Shown: one piece after another, positions 9,682 through 17,500 of the stretch
How the letters are laid out: each line of letters begins with the position of its first letter
Position numbering within the stretch: position 1 is the first letter of the stretch
Assembly: GCA_031553495.1 (NCBI GenBank)
Contig: JAVBLN010000016.1
Location: forward strand, 62,001-126,000
Reading direction: 5' to 3'
Source of the DNA: Pinibacter sp031553495
Lineage (GTDB): Bacteria; Bacteroidota; Bacteroidia; Chitinophagales; Chitinophagaceae
DNA: 64,000 nucleotides
Notes under the pieces: generated by a model
Seen by the model: only the letters and a program-made list of their open reading frames with translations
What the model was told of the DNA's origin: nothing
Database searches by the model: none
Translations under genes and position numbers: made by a program

Positions 9682-10257
9682 ATGGCCACTAAAAAAAAGG
9701 CAGCGAAAAAAGCAGCAGCGAAAAAAGCAGCGCCAAAAAAGGTTGTAGCCAAAAAAGCTGCACCCAAAAAAGCTGCAAAAAAAATCGCGCCTAAAAAAAC
9801 AGTAAAAAAAGTAGCAAAAAAAGCTGCGCCTAAAAAAACAATTAAAAAAATTGTAAAAAAAGCAGTAGCAAAAAAAGCTGCACCCAAAAAAGCGGTAGCA
9901 AAAAAAGCTGGTGCGAAAAAGGTGGTGAAAAAAGCGGCTATTAAAAAGCCTGTTGTAAAAAAAACAGCGCCTAAGAAGGTAGTGAAAAAAGCAGCACCTA
10001 AAAAAGCTGTAAAAAAAGCGCCATTAAAAAAAGCACCGGTAAAAAAAACAGTAGTTAAAAAGGCCGCGCCCAAGAAGGCTGTAAAAAAGGTTGCGCCCAA
10101 GGTAAAACCGGTGTCGATGCCAATTGAAGAACCAATAGTTGAATCTACCATGCCAATAGAAGAACCTATTGTGCTTGAAGAAACTCCGCAAACGGAAGAT
10201 GTTAACAACTTTGAAATGCCGGATCCTTCTGTTGATGAAGATAAAGATGATGACTAA
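9682..10257 (+). CDS. Histone H1-like Lys/Ala-rich protein with acidic tail
   Basis: The protein has 191 residues. Residues 1-142 are built of Lys-Lys pairs spaced by Ala, Val, Pro and Thr (units such as AAPKKAVKK and VVKKAAPKK), strongly resembling the C-terminal tail of histone H1 and bacterial H1-like proteins. Residues 143-191 are acidic (two PIEEPIV units, ending DEDKDDD). There is no signal peptide or membrane segment. By analogy it should bind DNA or RNA non-specifically through the basic part; the acidic tail may limit binding or carry a partner. The A-rich repetitive codons make the opposite strand open too, but the plus frame has the ATG, the K-rich logic and a terminator. It is divergent from fusA. 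Confidence 0.8.
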   Translation: MATKKKAAKKAAAKKAAPKKVVAKKAAPKKAAKKIAPKKTVKKVAKKAAPKKTIKKIVKKAVAKKAAPKKAVAKKAGAKKVVKKAAIKKPVVKKTAPKKVVKKAAPKKAVKKAPLKKAPVKKTVVKKAAPKKAVKKVAPKVKPVSMPIEEPIVESTMPIEEPIVLEETPQTEDVNNFEMPDPSVDEDKDDD

Positions 10258-10311
10258 CTTTAAGAGTTAGCGTCTCACAGAAGAACATTGTTTGTTTAAA
10301 TTAAGTTGGTT

Positions 10312-10362
10312 AAAAGCACTGCAGGGTACATTAGTAAGAAATGTACATGGTAGTGCTTTTTG
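10312..10362 (+). terminator. Intrinsic terminator of the H1-like gene
   Basis: AAAAGCACT pairs with AGTGCTTTT, with an inner GTACATT/AATGTAC arm, and is followed by T residues. Confidence 0.8.
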
Positions 10363-10369
10363 TTGATTT

Positions 10370-10475
10370 GAGATTTGAAATGCTTAAGTCAAATCAGAAG
10401 TCAGTAGGCAGTGGACAGCAGGCAGTAGAGAAATCAGATATCAGATATCAGAAGACAGTGGCGCTGTATTAAACA
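10370..10475. repeat. Low-complexity block (ATTTGAAAT, CAGTAGGCAGTGG, CAGATATCAG units)
   Basis: The same phrases as at 6916-6985 appear, here joined to a family B element. It is the first part of a 730 bp gene-free repeat island (10363-11088). Confidence 0.6.
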
Positions 10476-10560
10476 AGAATGTTTGAGAGTTGCCGTTGTT
10501 GCGTGTGTAGGGAGGCCACCATGCGAAGGCACACCAACAACCAATGATCCTCTTGTTGTA
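10476..10560 (-). repeat. Family B repeat (GTTGTTGGTGTG palindromic element), copy 1
   Basis: In minus orientation it reads CATTGGTTGTTGGTGTGCCT, a GC-rich centre, then CACACGCAACAACGGCAACT. The arms GTTGTTGGTGTG and CACACGCAACAAC form an imperfect hairpin. Other copies: 21000-21062 and 62431-62535. Confidence 0.8.
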
Positions 10561-10599
10561 ATAAAAGAAAAAAAGCAATCTGGCACAAGCCTGGCTATA

Positions 10600-10680
10600 C
10601 TCTTGGCTGAACTACCATGTTTGCGCCAGTGGGTGACAACCAACTAAAAAACTGTCTACTTTTTTCAGGACGTGACATTA
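10600..10680 (-). repeat. Family D repeat (TCCTGAAAAAAGTAGACA element), copy 1
   Basis: Read on the minus strand: CACGTCCTGAAAAAAGTAGA, then TTTTTTAGTTGG, CACTGGCGCAAACATG and GCCAAGAGTATAGCCAG. It aligns over about 70 bp with 33850-33917, and its right half aligns with 20815-20885. A shortened relative is at 32290-32355. The ...TTTTTTCAGGAC... edge resembles IS3-type ends, but there is no transposase. Confidence 0.55.
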
Positions 10681-10733
10681 TGAGTAATGAGCTTGCTCTT
10701 CTCATTCAAAACTCATTACTCATCACTCATAAC

Positions 10734-10937
10734 TTTTTTGATACCGGCGGTAGTGCTACTATTAAGCATCGTTGTGTCACTCACTTGTACGGTAGGAATG
10801 CTATTGAGCAAGGTGGTTGTTGGTTGTGTTAGTTGTTGGTGCTTTTGTTTTGGCTTGCAATAAATGCTTAAAGCACTTTCAACTTTCAATTTTCAACTTT
10901 ACAGCATTCCCCACTCTCCCTTCTCCATTTATTCAAC
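10734..10937 (+). repeat. Family A repeat, copy 3, in the long (~200 bp) version
   Basis: The core copy is 10734-10810 (T-run, ATACCGGCGG, type 1 core and flanks). The extension holds a GTTGTTGG-type arm, CTTTTGTTTTGGCTTGCAAT, CACTTTCAACTTTCAA and CTCCATTTATTCAAC. The same order recurs at 27517-27720 and inverted at 21376-21561, so this is one compound element. Confidence 0.8.
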
Positions 10938-10943
10938 ACTACC

Positions 10944-11022
10944 GCTCAATAGCATTCCTACCGATGAACGTAATGCGACGCAACTATGCCTAACCGGAGT
11001 TACCAATGCCGGTAACCGAAAA
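10944..11022 (-). repeat. Family A repeat, copy 4 (type 2 core, type 1 right flank)
   Basis: The minus strand reads TTACCGGC, TGGTAACTCCGGTTAGGCA, core CGTCGCATTACGTTCAT, CGGTAGGAATGCTATTGAGC. It has the alternative core and a third left module, shared with copy 5. Confidence 0.8.
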
Positions 11023-11088
11023 ATAGTTGTTGGCAAAGCTAACGTGCAAGGTTATGCGCAACATGCTGCGCGATAAAAAATTGTACCT

Positions 11089-11523
11089 CTATTGCTTAAT
11101 TATTTTGCCACTAAACACATTCTTACCATCATTGATTGTAATAACATACATACCGGCAGCATAACCGGAAAGATCAACTTCCAATTTTTGGCCATTGCCG
11201 GTAAAAGTCTTAACTACTCTGCCGCTCATATCATTAATAACCACAGCAGCATTTGTCATTTGCATTGAAAAGCTAATATATACCTTACCAGTAGTAGGAT
11301 TAGGGTACATGGCGCTAACAACCGAAAAAGAAGTATTATCATTTGCATTGCCTGTATTTGTTGGGTTGGCACTGCCAACCACCTTACAATAATACTCCTG
11401 TTTTATTCTGTTGCCCGCCGCATCATAAGTGTACAAAATACCACATTGTGTAGTAGGCGGTGTTGCCTGTAAACAAGTGAAAGCAAAAATTGCAATCATA
11501 GAGAAAAGAATTTTTTTAAGCAT
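11089..11523 (-). CDS. Small secreted protein with one YD-type segment and a T9SS sorting tail
   Basis: The protein has 144 residues: a signal peptide (1-20, ending CLQA), one Rhs/YD-repeat-like strand (ILYTYDAAGNRIKQEYYC, 29-46), a linker rich in Asn and Thr (48-64), and a type IX sorting domain from YPNPTTG (73-79) through VVINDMSGRVVKTF to the terminal YVITINDGKNVFSGKIIKQ. It should be exported by Sec and passed by T9SS to the surface. It is the last minus-strand gene after the Rhs locus, and its YD segment hints at an origin from an Rhs protein. It may be a surface anchor partner or a pared-down relic; the function is unknown. Confidence 0.75.
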   Translation of the reverse strand: MLKKILFSMIAIFAFTCLQATPPTTQCGILYTYDAAGNRIKQEYYCKVVGSANPTNTGNANDNTSFSVVSAMYPNPTTGKVYISFSMQMTNAAVVINDMSGRVVKTFTGNGQKLEVDLSGYAAGMYVITINDGKNVFSGKIIKQ

Positions 11524-11724
11524 AATAGTGTTTTTACTGCTGATAATTTTATTTTTCCGTTGTTTGCCTTACTAATTGCTCGCAGCCAAAGTCTTTTTCA
11601 GTTTTAAACTATTTACGAAAATGCTGACTGATTAAAACACTTTGAATAACTAATTTACTTAGCATAAATATACTAAAATAATTAGTAATATTTGTAAATT
11701 TGCGAGCTGACTAATTAATCCTAA

Positions 11725-12156
11725 TTATTTATTCTCTTTTAGTTTTTTAATTACATTTTTTATTGGTATTAAGACCTTACTCCAGTAAACAATCGCAGCA
11801 TCATACCCTCCGGATTTTTCTTTTTGGGTGGTATCAAAAACATACAACATGCTGTTGATAGAAGTAGAGCTATTCTGATATCTTTCTCTTTCTTCTTTAA
11901 AAAACTCTTTTTTATTCCGCTTGCTTCCCGCTAAAAGAAATCCAACTTTTTTACCTGTAAAGTCAAACCCTTTTAAACTGTTCTTGAAAATTGCATTTTA
12001 AAAAGCACTTTCGTAACAGTTTAACAAGGGAGAGTCATCAATACCCATTTTATCCAGCTCTCCTAAAATATCCTTCGGAATATCATTAAAATTTCGCACT
12101 TGTCCGAATAAATTTATATTAAAAAATAGCATTACTGCAATTACAAAATATTTCAT
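11725..12156 (-). pseudogene. Secreted-protein gene broken by an in-frame TAA
   Basis: From ATG 12154-12156 the frame encodes a signal peptide (MKYFVIAVMLFFNINLFGQ) and mature sequence to residue 52, then an in-frame TAA at 11998-12000. The same frame continues without further stops for 90 codons to TAA at 11725 (pieces include LKGFDFTGKKVGFLLAGS and GGYDAAIVYWSKVLIP). The whole would be a 142-residue exported protein. No family is recognised. Because the two halves keep one frame, it is a recent nonsense mutation, a sequencing error or a readthrough gene. It lies between the T9SS-tail protein and a second remnant. Confidence 0.75.
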
Positions 12157-12224
12157 AGTAGTATTGTTATTTACCTATTATACCTCTTGTTTCCAATTGA
12201 ATATTTGGTAAATTTGTTTAGTAC

Positions 12225-12335
12225 GGATGTCCTTTGGAAAATTCGCGCTAAGGCCGAATATCGTTGAAAGTAAGCGTCTGAGCAAGTAAATTCATACTTA
12301 ACAATAAATAGAATATACTTATCAATATTTTTCAT
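12225..12335 (-). pseudogene. Frameshifted 5' remnant of a paralog of the neighbouring broken gene
   Basis: From ATG 12333-12335 the start reads MKNIDKYILFIV. A frame change then gives LSMNLLAQTLTFNDIRP followed by a stop. The KY-I-V ... NLLAQ ... FNDI pattern resembles the start of the 11725-12156 pseudogene (MKYFVIAV ... NLFGQVRNFNDI), so this looks like a truncated second copy. The rest of 11524-11724 and 12336-12426 holds nothing recognisable. Confidence 0.45.
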
Positions 12336-12426
12336 GGTTTTTATTTAATGAATTGTTTTGGGATCACAAATTCAAACTTTTGTAAAAACACTTGTAACGA
12401 AAGAAAAAACTATAAATTTTGCATTC

Positions 12427-12852
12427 CTACTCTTTATATCTGCTAATTAGTCTGCTCAACTCATCTATATCACTTTTATTTTTAATCCAATAATAAACTA
12501 GATTAGTATAATCAATAATAAGTGAATCTGAAATAACTAACTTACAAACAGCACCATTTATCTCGGCAATAACAAAACATAAATTTTGTCCAAGTTTTGT
12601 TTGTATAAATTTAGATGGCGGCGTTTTAATCATAATTTGCTCTAGCTTTTCATAATCTTGTTGTTGCACTTTTAAAAAGCCTATTTCTTTTTTAACTAGT
12701 TCATCAAAATGAGTCAAGGCACTTGCTGTCGTATAACCTATTCGCTGAAAGTCCATGTAAAAAGACATTTTACTTATTTGAATACTTACCATTTTGTAGG
12801 ACGGATGAGTACTACATCCTATAAAAAACATAATTAATAATAATTTGTACAT
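12427..12852 (-). CDS. Small lipoprotein, candidate immunity partner of the orphan Rhs tip
   Basis: The protein has 141 residues, with a short lipoprotein signal ending in the lipobox FIGC (Cys13) and a mixed alpha/beta body without known motifs. It starts 6 bp after the stop of the orphan Rhs C-terminal gene on the same strand, which is the classic place for an immunity gene. A lipid-anchored periplasmic protein would fit a toxin acting on the envelope. The immunity role is inference from position; the sequence itself shows only a lipoprotein. Confidence 0.6.
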   Translation of the reverse strand: MYKLLLIMFFIGCSTHPSYKMVSIQISKMSFYMDFQRIGYTTASALTHFDELVKKEIGFLKVQQQDYEKLEQIMIKTPPSKFIQTKLGQNLCFVIAEINGAVCKLVISDSLIIDYTNLVYYWIKNKSDIDELSRLISRYKE

Positions 12853-12858
12853 AAAAAA

Positions 12859-13839
12859 CTAATAAAGCATGTAAGAATATAAGAAAGGACGTATTCCAAT
12901 TGATCTCAAATACATCTGAGCATTTAGAATGTATGGATGTATTCCAATATTAAAAACCCCTGACATATTAAGAGCTCTTGAGGTCATTGAAACACAACTA
13001 TTAAAAGCCAAATTATAGTTACCTCCTTTACTCAAATATGTAGAATATTGCTTTATTCTTTCAACATTAACGCCAGTAATTTTGAAAGGATCCCATTTCA
13101 TTTTGCTCGCAGGAATTAGCTGACCATTTTCATAAGAATTAGTTCCAGGAACCCAATCCCCAAATCCTGAAACCGCTTTTGTGGGTCCCCAGTCTATAAC
13201 AACCTTTCCCTCCAAATTTAATTGAGAATGCCCTATTAAATCTTTATGCGGAATAGGATTACCTTGTGCATCCACTTCTTTGGAATATCCAGGATCATTT
13301 TCTGTCCTTAATTCGACACTTCCAGGTTTAAATCCAGCCAAAACATCACTCACATTAGCTAAAGCTCCCAACCCATACCCTACATTTTCTGTAAACGAAT
13401 TTCCCTTCTTTCCCAAATAATCCCATTCCCCAGTGCCAAAATCAAAAGATGCAACTCCAAAACTTACACTAGGAGCTATTTGCCCACCACTAAGCATACT
13501 CATTCCCATTGAATTCATTGCTGAACTGGCAACAATCCCCATTGTGTTTGCCATAAACCCACCGCCTGTTGCAATACTTGCGCCTACATAATCTGAAGCA
13601 GCTCCTATTGCAGCTCCTCCTGCTATATATCCAAACATATTCCAGCCAGTTGCACCGTTGGCTTCACCTATTTTATAACCAGAATAACCACCCATCACCG
13701 CTCCGATAGCTACGGGTATTAACCAAAAGAAATTCCCATCCTTATCAGTATACACCAGCGGGTTATTCCTCGCATATCCATACCTGTCATAATTCAATGG
13801 ATCTAAAGGACTCTGTACATAATTATCTGGGCTTATCAT
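12859..13839 (-). CDS. Orphan Rhs C-terminal tip (toxin cassette), possible papain-like domain
   Basis: The protein has 326 residues. The start (SPDNYVQSPLDPLNYDRYGY, then ARNNPLVYTDKDGN) is exactly the end of an Rhs core, after which tip sequences vary; no YD repeats precede it and there is no signal peptide. Residues 36-120 are Gly/Ala-rich and hydrophobic, possibly membrane-active. The C-terminal part has IGHSQLNL (His204) followed by FNSCVSMTSRAL (Cys282). That His-then-Cys order is the one of permuted NlpC/P60-LRAT enzymes, so a peptidase or acyltransferase-like toxin is a weak guess. It may be a displaced tip of the upstream Rhs gene or a relic of another one, and is followed directly by a candidate immunity lipoprotein. 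Confidence 0.7.
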   Translation of the reverse strand: MISPDNYVQSPLDPLNYDRYGYARNNPLVYTDKDGNFFWLIPVAIGAVMGGYSGYKIGEANGATGWNMFGYIAGGAAIGAASDYVGASIATGGGFMANTMGIVASSAMNSMGMSMLSGGQIAPSVSFGVASFDFGTGEWDYLGKKGNSFTENVGYGLGALANVSDVLAGFKPGSVELRTENDPGYSKEVDAQGNPIPHKDLIGHSQLNLEGKVVIDWGPTKAVSGFGDWVPGTNSYENGQLIPASKMKWDPFKITGVNVERIKQYSTYLSKGGNYNLAFNSCVSMTSRALNMSGVFNIGIHPYILNAQMYLRSIGIRPFLYSYMLY

Positions 13840-13847
13840 TTATTGCC

Positions 13848-13893
13848 GCTGTTGGTGTTGAATGTAGCCTTTTGTGTTAGCTTCACCAACAGC
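13848..13893. promoter_or_regulatory. Hairpin just upstream of the orphan tip start codon
   Basis: A perfect 10 bp inverted repeat, GCTGTTGGTG and CACCAACAGC, with a 26 nt loop. Its proximal arm ends 8 bp before the ATG of the orphan tip. It has no T-run and could affect translation, or mark a cassette boundary (inference). Confidence 0.5.
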
Positions 13894-13941
13894 TTTTCTA
13901 TTTTTTGTTACTAACATTAGTCCGTTTATGTATTGTTGTGT

Positions 13942-14016
13942 CACATCAAGCTGTAGGTTTGATGTCAAAGAGCTATACTGGTTGTTGGTGTGCTACCCCT
14001 ACACAACCAACAATTG
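13942..14016. repeat. Two short palindromes between the two toxin cassettes
   Basis: ACATCAA/TTTGATGT around 13943-13964 and GGTTGTTGGTGTG/CACAACCAACAA around 13980-14013. The second resembles the arms of family B. Confidence 0.5.
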
Positions 14017-14057
14017 CACCAAAATATTTCTAAATCACATGATGTTTTATTTTTCTA

Positions 14058-14513
14058 TTACGGATAGGTAACCGTAAAATTCATTCTCACCAAATCATCC
14101 CATGAACTTGCCTTTACAACTTTCAATATAAAATCACGTGGCGCATTGGGATCATTCCAGTCAGTGGCAAGAAATTTTTCTTTATCAAATATGATGAACC
14201 AATCGTCGGTATCATTATATCCAATTCTAACTCCATTTTCAGTTCCTAATTGTATTTTATTAGATGAGTTGGGTTTTACTACTTTATGAACAATTTCGCT
14301 ATATAAATCAGCATTACTGTTATATTTTTTTCGAGCAAAATATACGCTATCGCAATTATTCCTTGAACAAATATAGTTTAGCACAAGAATTTCGCCAGCC
14401 GAGTGGTTTTGAAATTCCACATTTATCAAATCAGTACGAGGTTTTGGACAAGCCTGAAATATTAAGCTAGCTCCTATTAAAAGAAATATCAATAAAGTGT
14501 TTCGTAATTTCAT
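14058..14513 (-). CDS. Lipoprotein downstream of the Rhs zincin-tip gene, candidate immunity protein
   Basis: The protein has 151 residues, with a lipoprotein signal ending in FQAC (Cys22) and a mature body rich in beta strands (INVEFQNHSAGEILVLNY, FILKVVKAS, MNFTVTYP). It begins 17 bp after the stop of the large Rhs protein on the same strand, the usual place for the cognate immunity gene. If the tip is a periplasmic zinc protease, an outer- or inner-membrane lipoprotein could neutralise it. No known immunity family is recognised, so the role rests on position only. Confidence 0.6.
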   Translation of the reverse strand: MKLRNTLLIFLLIGASLIFQACPKPRTDLINVEFQNHSAGEILVLNYICSRNNCDSVYFARKKYNSNADLYSEIVHKVVKPNSSNKIQLGTENGVRIGYNDTDDWFIIFDKEKFLATDWNDPNAPRDFILKVVKASSWDDLVRMNFTVTYP

Positions 14514-14530
14514 AATTCTTTTTTTAGTAA

Positions 14531-17500
14531 TTATCTAAATGACATTCCAAATAAAGACCAAAACAAATAAGTGTCCCTATTATTAATATTTTCATTCCTA
14601 CGTATAAAATTTCGATATTCTTCAAATTGATCACGGTGTATGTCATCATTAATATCTGACAAACGTCCTGTTTTCAAAAAATACTTTAATGAACGGCTAT
14701 TAGCATCTGCTTCTGTCCAATGTCTGTCATGATCTGCAGCAGTCCTGTTTCGTGGTGCTGCGCTTCGCAAACTACTCAATGCGGCAGTTAGTCCTCCAAT
14801 CGCGCCCCATTGTCTTGCCTGCACAAAATGTCCATATTCATGAATAAGAAGTGCATTATTAAAGTTCAATCCTAATCGATAATCCGCCGGGTTAAGAAAA
14901 ATAAAACCACCCACACTCATTCCTGCCCCCCGCTCAATTCCTTCATTTGTAGAAAGTACAGTTGCACCATGAAAATAGCCCACTTCATTTACAGCCCCTC
15001 TGCCATTTGGCGCTTGTGCCATCAAATCACCAACCAAGGTACTTCCTGCCTGCCAGGTTAAACGTGAAACAATCTGCCATCCTGCCTGCCAAAAAGAAGA
15101 TCTGTCTTCATCATATTCAAATATGCCATCAGATATTTGCCAGGACTGGGTTGCCCGTTTGTTTGCTTCTGAAATGTCCCTACCCTGTATTAAACCACTA
15201 ACAAATGCAGTTACCGCATGCTGTGAAGCTAACAATTCTGTTCCAGTTGCTATGCTTAATACCCGCTTCCAAAATTGAGATATGCCACCAGTTGGGTCAG
15301 TATATTTTAGCGGATTATTTAAGCAATAGGCATACCTGTTATAATTAACAGGATTTGCAGGTTGCTGAATATAAGGATCCGCACTCACAAAGTTACTAAT
15401 TAGTGGGTCATACAACCGCGCATTAGCATTTACAAGACCAAGCTGCTGCAAATGCTCATGGCCCGTATAACCACGATGAAGTATCAATTCAGGTTCGGAG
15501 CCTGTTGCATATACTTCCCATGTTGCAGGGTTGCGGAGCCTTCCCCATGCATCGTAGTTGTATTCAGCCAGTATATTTTTGGCCTGCACATCTGCAATAG
15601 CGGTAACACTACCAAGATGGTCACGGCTAATGTATAACAGCTTTGGTGCCCCTCCGTTTATTTTCTGCAAAGCTATGGTTGCATCGTAAGGCGAACCATC
15701 AAGGTACAGAATTTCTTCTGTGCCGCCGGCAGACTGCACTGTTTTCTCATATTGTCCCCCAGCAAAATAGTAACGTGTAAATGCAATAGCGCTGTTGTTC
15801 AATAACTGCATACTTGCTCTATAATAGCTGTCACTGTAAGTAAAGTTTGCCACATAACCAGCCTGGTCAATTTGTACCGGCCTTGCAAAAGAAGCATAGC
15901 TTATTTTTTGCATAGCCTGTGTCAAGGGCATTTTGGTTTTATCTTCAATTATTTCCGATACCTGGTAGGGTTTAGAACCAATGCCATATTGATAAGATCC
16001 CGCGTCGGTTTTGCCGGCTATAGTTCCTGTCCCGCTATTGTATGTAATGGTTTGTGGTTTGCCTGCAGCACCGTAATTGGTGAGGCGATCAAGGTCATCA
16101 TACTTAAAGCTCTCTATAAGCCCACGATAAGTGTCCGTCCTGCTATTAAGATTGCCTTTCACAGCATCAAAATCAAAGGTTTTGTTTTGAACAACTGTAC
16201 CACTGCTTAGTAAGGTTTTCATTCCTGTTAGCAGGCCATAGTTATTATAAGTATTAGTTTCCGTTAAAGCTCCACTGTAAACGGTGCGTTGGGTTTGCTG
16301 TCCATATTCATTTACTTTATCTATCGTGTATAACACTGCTCCCTGCCCGTCTTTTAATAGGCTCAGGTAGCCACTGCCATTGTAAAAATGTTGCACTGTA
16401 AAATTAAATGGCTGGTGAATAGCTTTATCCAACCTTCCGCTGGCATCAAATGTGTAATTTACACTATACTCATTAACACCTGTTTTTTCCTTGCTCTGAG
16501 TAATTCTGCCAAGTGCATCATAAGCATAACTGCAAGATGTATTATTAGTATTGATTACATCCTTTAATCTTCCGTCTGTATCATATGAGTATGTAGTAGT
16601 AAACTCAGGTTGCGTTTTTGTTATTATTCTTCCATAAATATCATAAGTGCTGCCGATCGTTTTCCCATTCGCATCTGTTTGCGAGTTTAAATTTCCATCA
16701 GCATCATAAGCATAACTTGTAACGCCTGCACTTGGATCAGTTAGATTTTTCTGACGACCATAGCAATCGTATTCAATATTGGTTGTACCTCCAGGCGAGG
16801 TAATAGAGGATGGTTGTCCATCAGCACGCAAAATATAGCTGATGGTACCTGCCGGAGTTGTAATACTTGTAAGTTGACCAAAAGTATTATAATTTTGGGT
16901 TTCGCTATTACCATTGGTGTTTGCAGTAACGGCAGCACCACTATAAGTATATGTAGTTTTGCTTCCTGTGGCACTGAGGGTTTCGTTAAGACGGTTATAT
17001 GCATCATAGGAGTTTGTAGTCCACAGTTTAGTACCTGTTGTATAAGGAGCCGAAGTTCTATGAAGCAGACCTTTATAATTGTACTCATTATCGGTATTCA
17101 CCCAGTTACCATCAAACCCTTTCAGTTTTTTACGTACTTCACGGTTTAACTCGTCATAATAAGCAATGGACTGCGGCGCTCCGGTTGTAGTGGTTATAAC
17201 AGCATATTTACTTCCTGCTTCAGCGCCATCTTCCCATTGGCGTGTAGTTGTAACAATTACTCCATCAGGAGTTGTAACTGAGGCTTTACGACTATGCAAA
17301 TCATAAGTATAATAGGTGATATTTCCTTTAAAATCTTTACTTGTATAAAGAAGTCCCTGTGCATTATAGGTATAACCCGTTACCTGGTTAAGCGGGTTGG
17401 TTTCTGTTCCTAAAAATAAACCGTTGACACTGTAAGTATACTTTGTTGTAAGCGTATTTCCACTGTTATAAGCACTAATGCTTTTTGTAAGCACATTACC

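Noticed and set aside
9663..10208. 181-codon minus-strand frame opposite the H1-like gene
   Set aside because: A mirror of the AAA-rich plus-strand codons giving a Phe/Ala-only peptide; the plus frame has a sensible start, tail and terminator.
10617..10832. Short frames across family A copies (also 21462-21689, 29582-29782, 41866-42048)
   Set aside because: They contain the same translated repeat (GGSATIKHRCVTHLYG or NSIPTVQVSDTT) and nothing else, so they are repeat translation and not genes.
16741..17149. Minus and plus frames of about 110 codons inside the Rhs gene
   Set aside because: They overlap YD-repeat coding sequence in other frames and have no start context or domain.
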